Shown here: piece by piece, positions 1 through 9,803 of the stretch
Position numbering within the stretch: position 1 is the first letter of the stretch
Layout: every line of letters starts with the position of its first letter
Assembly: GCA_004431415.1 (NCBI GenBank)
Contig: QPMI01000105.1
Coordinates: 1-47,925, forward strand
Direction of reading: 5' to 3'
DNA: 47,925 nt
Source of the DNA: Cyanophora paradoxa
Taxonomy: Eukaryota; Glaucocystophyceae; Cyanophorales; Cyanophoraceae
The notes under the pieces: generated by a model
What the model saw: the letters and a program-made list of their open reading frames with translations, nothing else
Databases searched by the model: none
What the model was told of the DNA's origin: nothing
Program-made: the position numbers and the translations under genes

Positions 1-1560
1 AGCATCAGTTTTGAGAATGAAAGACTTAGAGAAATCAGGAAGCGAAAGAATGGGAGCAGAACAAAGCAACTCTTTTAAATTTCGAAAAGCCAGATCCTCT
101 CGAGCAGTCCAATGAAAATGTGAACTCTTGGCGCAAAGATCATAGAGTGGCGCCGCAAGAACTGCATATAAAGGTACAAAGATTCTATAATATCCAGTCA
201 TGCCAAGAAAAGTCCTAACTTCTGATACAGATTTGGGGGTCGCAAACTTGCGAACAGCCTCCACCTTTGTGGCAGAGGGCTTGATGCCCTGTCTAGTAAC
301 TACAAATCCAAGATACTCCAATTCAGCCTTGAAGAATTTCGATTTCTTGGGCTTAAAGAAGATGTTTGCCCGTCTCATAGCATCAAACACCCACTGAAGA
401 TCAGCAAGGTGTTGCTTCAAGGATTTCGAAAATACACAGATATCATCCAAATATACCAAAATGAATACATATAAATAAGTGCCAAGAACGCTGTTCATCA
501 TCATCTGAAAAGTGGCAGGGGCCGTCTTCAGGCCTTGGGGCATAACATTCCACTCAAAAAGTCCAAGGGGAGAACGGAAAGCAGTCTTCTCCTTGTCCTC
601 CTCCTCCATTTCAACACCCCAGTAGCCATCAGGGGCATCCATGCCAGTAATATAAATAGCTCCAGTCAAAGCTTCAAGAGCATCATCAATTCTAGGCAAA
701 GGATAGGCGTCGTCCGCAGTAACTGAATTCAATTTGCGGTAATCAATACAAAATCGAAGAGATCCATCCTTCTTGCGCACAAGGACCACAGGAGCGGCCC
801 AAGGTGAGCGAGAGGGACGAATAAGATTGCGAGAAAGCAACTTTTTGGTCTCATCGATAATTAATTCTCGTTCAGTCTGTGAGTGCCTCCGAGGGGGTTC
901 CGCGATGGGGCGGGCGTCCCCAGTCTTGATCGAGTGCTTGATCGGGGGATGAGGCGCACTTGGGTCGTACGGAGGAAGCGCAGCCTTGGCCAAGTCCCAG
1001 TTCTGTGCAAGGAAGTCAGCCATGACAGCACGCTCCGCAGGCGTATCATCCCGACTGCCAATGTCGACGGCTCGGAGAGCATCAATAATGTCGGCGCCAT
1101 ACCGTTGCCGCAACTCATCGAAAATAACAGTCGAAGCTTGATCGATCGGAACAGCGTTCAAATGCGAAAAACTACCTAACTTCTCCTCATATGGATATGA
1201 ACACTCGGGAAGACCTACTCTATCAGAAACATTTTTAAAAGCATTCTCGGACCCCGGTAAACATTTTGGAGGCGCGATTTCCACAGAAGAATTGCCAACA
1301 ATTTTGGCATCGGCAGAGTTGACTTGCAATGAGTCTGCGCAAGTGTACTGAGCAGAGTATGTTGGTACCGAAGGTGTCGAGGCCTCGCCAGGCCGGTCGA
1401 CCTTCACATGCTTGCCTTTCCCATCTTGATCATAACTCAAATTGAGAGCCAAGTCAAATACTTCAGCTTCGAGATTTTTTCCAGGGACAAATCGTGCGAT
1501 TGCACGGCCCTTCTTCAAAACAACTGGTCGTTCTGAAAAACGATTGCTCAAATTCGAAAC
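1..1560 (-). pseudogene. pol: Pol of element I: reverse transcriptase and start of RNase H (partial)
   Basis: The minus-strand frame is open from 1560 to the window edge. It encodes the linker after protease, then a Ty3/gypsy reverse transcriptase. Visible RT landmarks are the fingers motif RKLNSVTADDAYPLPRIDD (about 673-729), the LFEWNVMPQGLKTAPATFQ region (about 508-564) and the catalytic YLDD (442-453). The connection domain follows, and the frame reaches FILKTDA at the left edge, the first part of the RNase H-like domain. It would copy element RNA into cDNA inside virus-like particles. It is in the same frame as the upstream protease but separated from it by the TAA at 1561-1563, so I call it a pseudogene; readthrough cannot be excluded. 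Confidence 0.88.
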
Positions 1561-1563
1561 TTA
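1561..1563 (-). other. In-frame TAA separating protease and RT
   Basis: The minus-strand frame reads GGKVYA, TAA, VSNLSNRFSERPVV. The residues on both sides form one continuous linker of the kind found in related elements (a run ending in KKGRAIARFVPG follows), so the stop interrupts a single coding frame. Confidence 0.85.
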
Positions 1564-2898
1564 AGCATATACTTTGCCTCCACGACACGCAGCAAGCCCG
1601 TTTGCCACACGGACTTCCTGATTGTCGTCCCATTTGTAGAAGTTGACAAGAAAACCTTCACAATCCGGCAAATAGCGGTTGCCTCCGACTTGCAGTTCAA
1701 CCTTCCGTTGCACACCAGGTTCAATTTTAACTTCCCTTGCGACCTCCAGAATATGACCATGTTCCTTGGACACTCTGCGAGTGCTGGAGTCGTCCGAGGG
1801 GTCAGATTCCGGTGTCTCCGGCGACAGAGAACTCGGCTGCGTAGAGGTGCCAGGTAAGAAAGAGATTCCATCAGTTCGGATATATTTAAGAGAAGTGGTA
1901 GAACCATCATCCCCTCCGGAACCGATATTATGCGAAAGAATATCACACTTAACTGGCTTGTCTGGGTGCTTGGCGAGGACCACAAATCGGTTGTCAGCGT
2001 CCTTATTGCAATAGGTGACTGCATTATCAGAAAAGAAATCTTGGCCTAAAATGCCATCGAATGCGTATCCCGGGAAATCAACCACAAGAAAAGGAAAACT
2101 CCGGGTGAGGGGCCCAATAGTAGCAGCCACATGAACCTCACCAGGAACAGCCACCAATGCAGAATTCGGGAGCTTGACAGAAGGAGTGTGAATAGTTCTA
2201 AACACCTTATTTTGAAGTCCAAGAGAAGAGATTGTAGAAGAAAGAATGAAAGAGACATCTGCCCCACTGTCAAGAAGGAATTTGTGATGTTTGCCCTGAA
2301 TGACAACGTCCAGAGTTGACCTCCCCGGAGCTGAGGTCATGAAGCGACGCGGCCCTGCGAATGCAGGCTCAGCAGGAGGGCTCTGGGAGTCCAGAGAACA
2401 AATTTCAATTGAGGCTCGGCCATTATCATCAAAAGACAACTTCAGGGAAACCGGCTTCGAATTGTTTGTAGATGATATAAAATGCTTTTTAGCAGGGGTA
2501 TCTCGTTTCCATCGCAGCTCATCAGAAAAGAAATTCGAAAATGACTTCTGTTCCAATTTTCCACGATCTCCACTAACTACCACTACTCTACTAGCACTTT
2601 TTGAATCATCCAAAACATTTTCAATTCCACGCGAATGCGCTTGACCATAACCAGGACGAATGTCTGGGCGAATTTCCACTGAAGCAACCTCATGGATAAT
2701 GGGATAATTCTCTTGAAGGGTAACATCGGGACCAGAAGAAGAAATAGGAGCAGAAGATTGAGAAGCATCCAAGGAAGGGAAAGGGAAAGCGCGAGCGACC
2801 GACAGCGACTGCCGCTTCAAGAACTCATTGAGAGTAATCAAAGGCAGCAACGATCGCAGTCCATTCGCTGCGCCGAAAATGGCTGGTTTCTTGGCCGC

Positions 2899-2940
2899 CC
2901 CAGCCTGGCGGGCAACAACAGGCTGGGTTAGGCTTTTCCC
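2899..2940 (-). promoter_or_regulatory. -1 programmed ribosomal frameshift cassette (gag to pro-pol)
   Basis: On the minus strand the heptamer G GGA AAA (2940-2934) is in phase with gag as X XXY YYZ. It is followed by GCC and the gag stop TAA, giving a 6-nt spacer (2933-2928), and then a perfect 9-bp hairpin, CCCAGCCTG (2927-2919) pairing with CAGGCTGGG (2907-2899) around an 11-nt loop. Slipping back one base gives GGG AAA AGC and enters the open pro-pol frame. Slippery site, spacer length and stem all match the established design of retroviral and retrotransposon -1 sites. Confidence 0.85.
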
Positions 2941-4049
2941 GCCGGGCGGGGCTGCGAACCGCCCCGACCCTTAGGGTCAGCCGACGACCCACGGCGCTCA
3001 GCAGAGCGACCGCGATAACCACCAGAAGAATTTCCAAAATTGCGAGAATCATTTCCAGAATTACCAAATTTGTCATTCGAACGATTGCGATCAAAATTAT
3101 AAGATCCACGAGGCTGGTCACGCCAGCTATCACCGCGAGGGCGATACTGCAACTGGCGAGACAACTGATCCATGCGATCCAAAATAATCGAAGAAGTGCG
3201 ACGAGAGTCATCGCGCAACTCATCAAACTGCTGGCGAGCTTCGTGCCGAATCTCGCTTAATTGGCGACGAGTTTCGTCACGAAGTGAATCGAGCTTATCA
3301 TCCACCTTCAAAGAGAACTGTTTGAGCTTCGATTCAACTCGCTCATCAATCAGAGACTCAATACGCTCCGAAGTGAGAGCGTTCAATCCAGAAACATTTT
3401 TCGGCGATCCAAAAGGAAGAGAAGCAATTCCAAAAGGAGAAACCGAAGAAAAAGAGGAAGTGCGATCTGTCCAGAGACTGCGCAGCCGACGCAAAAAGCG
3501 AAGTTTGTTGTCGTCCAATTCAGCAGGCAGTTCACCCAACTTCAGATCATCACTCCAAATTTGTTTCACCACAACCTTCTCGAGAATGCCAGCTTCCTCC
3601 GCTCGCTTCATCTTCTCCACAGCGAAGTCCTCAAAATTGACTTGAGTACCAGCCTGGAGACAAGCATTCTGGTATGTGTAGGACCAGAAATTGCGAGCAG
3701 AGTCCGTCTGGACATCCGAATGCATAAAGTGATCCTCGAACTTCTTGAGAAAAGTAGTCCAATTGTCACATTCAAGGACCACTTGAGAAAAGTCATGGGC
3801 CCCCGCTGCCTCATTGAAGACAGACTGGAGTTTCAACTGCACATGGGGCCAAGCATAGTCGAAATCAGCCTTTGCCTGAGCCGTCCATGTGGAGTAAGGA
3901 GTGGTGTCCACAGTGGGAAGGACATAGATCGCCTTCAGCACATCGCGAACATTTTTAAGGAATCTAGAAGGAGCAGAGTACTCAAACTTGGGAAGAAGAA
4001 GATTGCGCAGGAGCGGCTTACTCAAGTCCACCCTAGGCTGGGCAGCCAT
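2928..4049 (-). CDS. gag: Gag-like structural protein of element I
   Basis: A 373-residue protein if translation starts at the ATG at 4047-4049 (beginning MAAQPRVDLSK). The frame stays open upstream to 4187 without another ATG. The central part (roughly residues 40-190) is the Gag capsid-like region. It is followed by a long charged heptad-rich segment (ESKLKQFSLKVDDKLDSLRD onward) that should form a coiled coil. The last ~65 residues are rich in Arg, Gly, Ser and Asn and end RGGSQPRPAGKA. There is no CCHC zinc knuckle, so the RG-rich tail is the likely nucleic-acid-binding part (inference). The frame ends in TAA 2928-2930, just after the frameshift heptamer, and appears intact. Confidence 0.8.
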   Translation of the reverse strand: MAAQPRVDLSKPLLRNLLLPKFEYSAPSRFLKNVRDVLKAIYVLPTVDTTPYSTWTAQAKADFDYAWPHVQLKLQSVFNEAAGAHDFSQVVLECDNWTTFLKKFEDHFMHSDVQTDSARNFWSYTYQNACLQAGTQVNFEDFAVEKMKRAEEAGILEKVVVKQIWSDDLKLGELPAELDDNKLRFLRRLRSLWTDRTSSFSSVSPFGIASLPFGSPKNVSGLNALTSERIESLIDERVESKLKQFSLKVDDKLDSLRDETRRQLSEIRHEARQQFDELRDDSRRTSSIILDRMDQLSRQLQYRPRGDSWRDQPRGSYNFDRNRSNDKFGNSGNDSRNFGNSSGGYRGRSAERRGSSADPKGRGGSQPRPAGKA

Positions 4050-4613
4050 GATGTCCTCCTGGTCAATGTCCACAGAGACGTTGTCCTCGTCGGCCAGCCT
4101 TCCTGCTTGTGCGGAGAGCAGGATAGCTTTATTAATACAGTCGTTAACTAAGGACCTAGCGAAGGGCCCAAGCCTACGACGGTACACAGCACGAATAGTG
4201 TTGCTTGACGAGGCCAGTGTTCAAGAAAACATTTCAGATCGTTCCAAAAGAAAGAAAGAGAGATTTAGAGAGATTCCAAAAGGAAAGAAAAGAGACAACT
4301 CCGGAAACTCGCGGGATTCCACGGAAAACGGAGGTATCACAAGCAAACGACCTCGGCCAGCCGGCCAAGAGCGCACACAGCTTCGAAAATGAGATCCATG
4401 AGTGAATCGCGATGCAACAAGCTTATGTTCTCCGCAAAATGGCGGAATCGACAATGAAAGGTCGCAGTGCGCAAATCGCTGCAGAACGCACTGGAAGCGT
4501 ATACGCAATCAGAAGAACGATGCGCAGACGCTATGAGACCGCTGTGTCGAAAACTTTGCGTCGAACATTCCACCGCTGCCACGAAATGCAATGGCTTCCG
4601 GCGGCAGCCCCGC
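4050..4613 (-). other. 5' leader of element I between LTR and gag
   Basis: 564 bases with no recognisable gene. The segment just inside the LTR (4613 downward) is GC-rich and resembles the position and sequence of the primer-binding region of the related LTR-B element, but it does not begin with TGG, so no primer tRNA can be proposed. An AATAAA-like hexamer lies near 4131. The gag frame is open through the last ~138 bases. Confidence 0.55.
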
Positions 4614-4814
4614 TGAAAAGAAGCTGTTACAAGCTATACGATGGGTTCTCAGCCACTTCCGCACACGGCGCAGTGCCGTGCCGGGACGCACGCGCGCACA
4701 CGCGTAATATCCGCGTATGATTGAATGACATACCCCTACACGAGGACGGGGTAGCACTAACGTACATGCTACATTCGCTACGGCGAAAGGGAAGGGGAAC
4801 TACGCATCGCGAAA
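4614..4814 (-). repeat. LTR-A, 5' LTR of element I
   Basis: About 201 bp that match the LTR at 42693-42980 nearly throughout. The 42.7-kb copy begins TGTCGCGAAGCG and ends TTATCA (canonical TG...CA); here the first bases have decayed to TTTCGCGATGCG and the end is TTTTCA. It abuts the truncated glycosyltransferase-like gene at its 5' end. It lacks the 72-bp insertion carried by the other copy. Confidence 0.8.
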
Positions 4815-5155
4815 GAATCATCTTCCCACGCGGACCCAAACTTTTCAAATAAGCTGAAGGTCAAGAATTTGTCTACCAAGGACTGGTCTTCTCGTTCAAG
4901 AATGGTATAAGGAAGACGCCATAGATCATTCTTGTCCATGGTTACATTTATCTCGTTTGATCTCCCGTTTGACAAGACTTGAATCAGAAGAGTGTGCGCA
5001 AATATGTCAACATTGAATCCCTCTTTCTCTAGAGCGCCGATTATATTTTTTTTGATAGATTCTGCAGTATATTTCAGTGATCTGTGCACGAGGCCGAACA
5101 TACATATTGCCACTCGCACAGACTTCGAATCCGAGCAGACGTCTGATTTATACAT
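4815..5155 (-). pseudogene. N-terminal half of a glycosyltransferase-like gene, cut by LTR-A
   Basis: The ATG at 5153-5155 opens a frame of about 113 residues before the LTR is reached. It holds a short N-terminal tail, then a hydrophobic strand and loop (VRVAICMFGLVHRSLKYTAE), a helix and NVDIFAHT. This pattern is typical of a family of uncharacterised glycosyltransferase-like proteins found in bacteria, protists and large DNA viruses; the family call rests on recognition, not a search. The frame stops making sense exactly at the LTR boundary, after WEDDS. The missing C-terminal half has a counterpart at 39403-39804, whose first codons continue this frame at the same nucleotide. Upstream of 5155 only ~30 bases precede satellite sequence, so promoter and any earlier exon are unknown. 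Confidence 0.65.
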
Positions 5156-5185
5156 TTCGACAGCATTGTGACGACAGCATTTCTT

Positions 5186-5326
5186 CCACTGAGTGACTTG
5201 CTGGTGGGTGGGTTCATCTGCCTAAGGATAGCACCTTGCATGTTCCCCCAAAGAGATTTGGAGTGCCTCTTTCTTCTATTTTGTGTCAGATTGGAAACCT
5301 GGGGTTGACTGAGTGACTTGCCGGTC
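5186..5326 (-). repeat. Satellite A remnant, one and a bit units
   Basis: Reverse-orientation unit-A sequence: GAGTGACTTGCTGGTGGGTG, a diverged core without the full CTAGCC dyad, AGAGATTTGGAG, then a second start ending at CTTGCCGGTCGGTAG, where pol sequence takes over. Confidence 0.8.
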
Positions 5327-5525
5327 GGTAGACAACCACCACTGCCGCACATTCAGCTTCAGTAGCCGGCATATTCTTTTCCGAATTCTTCCATTTCCTG
5401 CTGTAGAAATAAACTGGCTTGAGTATTCCATCATGCTCTTGTGACAATATTCCACCAATGCCTTTATCACAAGCATCAGTTTCTAAAACGAAAGCTTTAT
5501 TAAAATCTGGATAATGCAACATCGT
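5326..5525 (-). pseudogene. RT/RNase H fragment of an LTR-C-like element
   Basis: About 65 codons of the RT-RNase H junction (YPDFNKAFVLETDACDKG, SRKWKNSEKNMPATEAECAA). It resembles, but is clearly diverged from, the equivalent part of the element at 25734-27835. It is cut on the right by satellite B and on the left by satellite A, at the CCACC...GCAAG part of the unit. Confidence 0.8.
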
Positions 5526-8280
5526 TGCTGCTTATAAATCACAAAAACATTCCAGGGGGAACATGCACAAGGCGCTAGCCTTAGGCTGGTGCACCCTGCC
5601 GAGCAGAGCCCCTGTAAGACGCTCTGCCCTTCCAAGTGGGAGCCCCCCCAGTGTTTGGGGACTTGAATGTTTCCTGCGTTCACTCCCTCTTAGCCCTGGT
5701 CAGTTTGAATTCCCATCGGGCCCACAAAACCAAGGTCAGGTGCACACAAAACCTTTCTAGGGGGAACATGCACAAGGCGCTAGCCTAAGGCTGGTGCACC
5801 CTGCCCAGCAGAGGCCCTGTACGAGGCTCTGTTCTTCCATGTGGGATCCCCGCCAAGTATTTGGGAGGGTAGGCAGGTGCACCCTGCCCAGCAGAGGCCT
5901 GGTACGAGGCTCTGCCCTTCCAAGTGGGTTCCCCCCAGTGTTTGGGGATTTGAATGTTTCCTGGGTTCACTCCCTCTTAGCCCTGGTCACTTTGAATTCC
6001 CGTCTGGCCCACAAAAGCAAGGTCAGGTGCACACAAAACCTTTCCAGGGGGAACATGCACAAGGTGCTAGCCTTAGGCAGGTGCACCCTGCCCAGCAGAG
6101 CCCCTGTAAGACGCTCTGCCCTTCCAAGTGGGAGCCCCCCCAGTGTTTGGGGACTTGAATGTTTCTTGGGTTCACTCCCTCTTAGCGCTGGTCAGTTTGA
6201 ATTCCCGTCGGGCCCACAAAAGCAAGGTCAGGTGCTCACAAAAACATTCCAGGGGGAACATGCACAAGGCGCTAGCCTTAGGCAGGTGCACCCTGCCCAG
6301 CAGAGCCCCTGTAAGACGCTCTGCCCTTCCAAGTGGGAGCCCCCCCAGTGTTTGGGGACTTGACTGTTTCCTGGGTTCACTCCCTCTTAGCCCTGGTCGG
6401 TTTGAATTCCCGTTGGGCCCACAAAAGCAAGGTCAGGTGCACACAAAACCTTTCCAGGGGGACCATGCACAAGGCGCTAGCCTTAGGCTGGTGCACCCTG
6501 CCCAGCAGAGCCCCTGTAAGACGCTCTGCCCTTCCAAGTGGGAGCCCCCCCAGTGTTTGGGGACTTGAATGTTTCCTGCGTTCACTCCCTCTTAGCCCTG
6601 GTCAGTTTGAATTCCCATCGGGCCCACAAAACCAAGGTCAGGTGCACACAAAACCTTTCTAGGGGGAACATGCACAAGGCGCTAGCCTAAGGCTGGTGCA
6701 CCCTGCCCAGCAGAGGCCCTGTACGAGGCTCTGTTCTTCCATGTGGGATCCCCGCCAAGTATTTGGGAGGGTAGGCAGGTGCACCCTGCCCAGCAGAGGC
6801 CTGGTACGAGGCTCTGCCCTTCCAAGTGGGTTCCCCCCAGTGTTTGGGGATTTGAATGTTTCCTGGGTTCACTCCCTCTTAGCCCTGGTCACTTTGAATT
6901 CCCGTCTGGCCCACAAAAGCAAGGTCAGGTGCACACAAAACCTTTCCAGGGGGAACATGCACAAGGTGCTAGCCTTAGGCAGGTGCACCCTGCCCAGCAG
7001 AGCCCCTGTAAGACGCTCTGCCCTTCCAAGTGGGAGCCCCCCCAGTGTTTGGGGACTTGAATGTTTCTTGGGTTCACTCCCTCTTAGCGCTGGTCAGTTT
7101 GAATTCCCGTCGGGCCCACAAAAGCAAGGTCAGGTGCTCACAAAAACATTCCAGGGGGAACATGCACAAGGCGCTAGCCTTAGGCTGGTGCACCCTGCCC
7201 AGCAGAGGCCCTGTACGAGGCTCTGCCCTTTCAAGTGGGATCCCTGCCAAGTGTTTGGGGACTTGACTGTTTCCTGGGTTCACTCCCTCTTAGGGCTGGT
7301 CAGTTTGAATTCCCGTTTGGCCCACAAAAGCAAGGTCAGGTGCACACAAAACCTTTCCAGGGGGACCATGCACAAGGCGCTAGCCTTAGGCTGGTGCACC
7401 CTGCCCAGCAGAGGCCCTGTACGAGGCTCTGCCCTTTCAAGTGGGATCCCTGCCAAGTGTTTGGGGACTTGACTGTTTCCTGGGTTCACTCCCTCTTAGG
7501 GCTGGTCAGTTTGAATTCCCGTTTGGCCCACAAAAGCAAGGTCAGGTGCACACAAAACCTTTCCAGGGGGAACATGCACAAGGCACTAGCCCTGTGAGAG
7601 GCTCTGCCCTTCCAAGTGGGATCCCCTCCAGTGTTTGGGGACTTGAATGTTTTCCTGGCTTCACTCCCTCTTAGGGCTGGTCAGTTTGAATTCCCGTCGG
7701 GCCCACAATAGCGAGGTCAGGTGCACACAAAACCTTTCCAGGGGGAACATATACAAGGCGCTAGCCTTAGGCAGGTGTACCCTGCCCATCAGAGGCCCTG
7801 TACAAGGCTCTGCCCTTCCAAGTGGGAGCTCCCCCAGTGTTTGGGGACTTCAATGTTTCCTGGGTTCACTCCCTCTTAGCCCTGGTCATTTTGCATTCCC
7901 GTTGGGCCCACAAAAGCAAGGTCAGGTGCACACAAAACCTTTCTAGGGGGAACATGCACAACGGGGTAGTTTTAGGCAGGTGCACCCTGCCCAGCAGAGC
8001 ACCTGTAGGAGGCTCTGCCCTTCCAAGTGGGATCCCTGCCGAGTGTTTGGGGACTTGAATGTTTCCTGGGTTCACTCCCTCTAAGCCCTGGTCAGTTTGA
8101 ATTCTTGTCGGGCCCACAATAGCGAGGTCAGGTGCACACAAAACCTTTCCTGGGGGAACATGCACAAGGCGCTAGCCTTGTGCATGTTCCCCCTGCCCAG
8201 CAGAGGCCCTTTAAGAGGCTCTGCCCTTCCAAGTGGGACCCCCACCGAGTGTTTGGGGACTTGAATGTTTCCTGGGTTCA
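5526..8280 (+). repeat. Satellite B array (~205-206 bp unit)
   Basis: About 13 unit lengths in tandem. Each unit carries the core GCACAAGGCGCTAGCCTT, then CCCTGCCCAGCAGAG, a TCTGCCCTTCCAAGTGGGA block, GTGTTTGGGGACTTGAATG, CCTGGGTTCACTCCCTC, a TTTGAATTCCCGT block and CAAGGTCAGGTGCACAC. Spacing is 205-206 bp where units are full length. A 902-bp higher-order repeat is present: the stretch from about 5570 recurs at about 6472. Long open frames cross the array only because stops are rare in the unit; they change phase between units and are not genes. Confidence 0.95.
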
Positions 8281-9803
8281 GCTCCGAACGTAATCATAGA
8301 CATCGCGACGCAAGTTCTTCCAATAGTAACGAGATGAGACAAGATCGATCAACTTGGTCACTCCAGGATGTCCGAAATTGTCATGAAGAGCCCGAAGGAC
8401 CTGTTGAGTCATGGAGTACGGAACAACGACTTGAAAAGAATCAGCTCCAGTTCGTTGGCGACAAAGAACATCGCACTTCAGTACGAATTTCCCACTCTTG
8501 AGTGTTCGCTCCACTGACTTGTCCACGCCCTCAGGCAGGACAAGCACATCATCTTCAAGATACCTGATGATGGTGTTGAGCAACGGATCCTCAAGTTGAG
8601 CAGCTCTAATATCAGAAGCAGAAAGAGATAAGTCAAGCTCAACTGCATTCACAAGAATAGGGATGGGAATGATAGGAGAAATGAGAGACAACTCCTCAAT
8701 CTTGGCAACAACTCGCTTCACAAGTCTTGAAAGTGCATCGGCATCAGCATTCAGGGTACCAGACTTGTGCGAAATTTCATAATTGTACTCCTGCATTCCA
8801 AGAATGCAGCGGGCAATCCGAGCATTTGGGAACTCCTTATTCGACTTCATATACTGGAGAGCACTGTGATCCGACTTGATGAAGAACTTGGGGCCTTTCA
8901 GATAATGTGAGAACTTTTTAGTCACAGCCCAGTAAACAGCATGTAACTCCTGCTCAGTAACTGTCCACTTCTGTTGCTCATCTGATAATGGTTCAGCAGC
9001 ATATGCAATAACAACCTCCTTGTTCCACTTGCACTCAGCTGGGGTGAGTGTCTTAGAAGCAAATGAAATGACTCGCTCCTGACCATTGTCATCCAGCTGC
9101 GACAAGACAGCACCAATGCCAGTTTTCGAAGCATCTGTTTTGAGGATAAAAGGCTTCTTGAAATCTGGAAATGCCAGAAGAGGAGAGGAACATAACAACT
9201 CCTTAAGCTTCCCGAAAGCAAAGTCTTGTGATTCTCCCCATACAAACAAATTCTTGGATTTCAGCAAATCATATAATGGAGAAGCAATGATTGCACATGA
9301 AGGTATGAAGACCCTGTAGTAATTGACAAGACCTAGGAAAGACCTGACTTCTGATACAGATGTTGGAGTCTTGAAATTCTTCACAGCCTGAACTTTGCTG
9401 TCACAAGGCTTGATTCCTTCTCGGCACACAACAAATCCAAGGTACTCAGCTTCAGCCTTGAAGAACCAACACTTGCGTGCTTTTAACCACAGGTGAGCAG
9501 CAATCAGCTGATCAAAAACCCATTCAAGATGTTCGAAATGTTCTGTCAGACTCCTAGAAAAGACACAATATCATCAAGATACACAAGAATAAAGATATAG
9601 AGGTACGCTCCTAACACTCCATTCATCAACATCTGAAATGTCGCAGGGGCTGTTTTGAGGCCCTGCGGCATGACATTCCACTCATACAAACCAGTTGGTG
9701 TCCTAAAAGCTGTCTTCAACCGATCCTTTTCACTCATCTTGACATTCCAATATTTATCATCACAATCTGCAACAGAAATATATATGGATCCAGAAAGAGC
9801 AGG
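8281..9803 (-). pseudogene. pol: Pol of element II: RT, RNase H and integrase N-terminus
   Basis: A Ty3/gypsy pol distinct from element I. The upstream piece (from 9803) has the RT motifs WNVMPQGLKTAPATFQ and YLDDI. The frame then breaks at about 9566-9572, where one T appears to be missing after DDI, and resumes as a long frame to 8281. That frame has the RT connection, FILKTDASKTGIGAVLS (RNase H-like, first Asp), SDHSALQYMKS, ADADALSRLV, and the start of the integrase zinc domain HDNFGHPGVTKL before it is cut by satellite B at DYVRS. The upstream end is cut by satellite B too, right after TGCACC. No LTR, gag or protease of this element is visible. Confidence 0.88.

Larger units (their letters stand above)
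1561..2940 (-). pseudogene. pro: Protease region of element I pro-pol, entered by -1 frameshift
   Basis: This is the upstream part of the pro-pol frame. There is no convincing start codon: the frame opens at 2970, overlaps the end of gag, and is most simply entered by -1 frameshifting at 2934-2940. The retropepsin active site is FLLDSGADVSFIL, with the DSG codons at about 2263-2271. About 195 residues of low-complexity spacer precede it. The domain would act as an aspartic protease homodimer cleaving Gag and Gag-Pol. The frame ends at TAA 1561-1563, directly before sequence that plainly continues in the same frame into pol, which suggests a point nonsense mutation. Confidence 0.85.
1..4814 (-). 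mobile_element. Ty3/gypsy LTR retrotransposon, element I, 5' part
   Basis: Reading on the minus strand, the element runs 5' LTR (4614-4814), leader (4050-4613), gag (2928-4049), a -1 frameshift site, protease, reverse transcriptase, and the first residues of RNase H, where the window ends. This order is that of Ty3/gypsy elements. Integrase and the 3' LTR would lie to the left, outside the window. The element sits inside a glycosyltransferase-like gene whose N-terminal half abuts the LTR at 4815. One in-frame stop at 1561-1563 breaks an otherwise open pro-pol frame, so this copy is probably not autonomous now, although the rest is well preserved. Confidence 0.9.

Noticed and set aside
861-1118. 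Short frames on both strands inside element I pol and gag
   Set aside because: They are shadows of the long pol and gag frames in other phases.
6160-6185. tRNA-like pol III B box (GGTTCACTCC) in satellite B
   Set aside because: One mismatch to the B-box consensus, no A box at a proper distance (the nearest TAGCC-type match is ~95 bp away), and no tRNA-like fold, so a tRNA-derived SINE origin is not supported.
5794-7472. Long open frames (up to 258 codons) across the satellite B array on the plus strand
   Set aside because: They repeat the same peptide in shifting frames because the unit is 205-206 bp, not a multiple of three, and overlapping frames are equally open. This is low stop density, not a gene.
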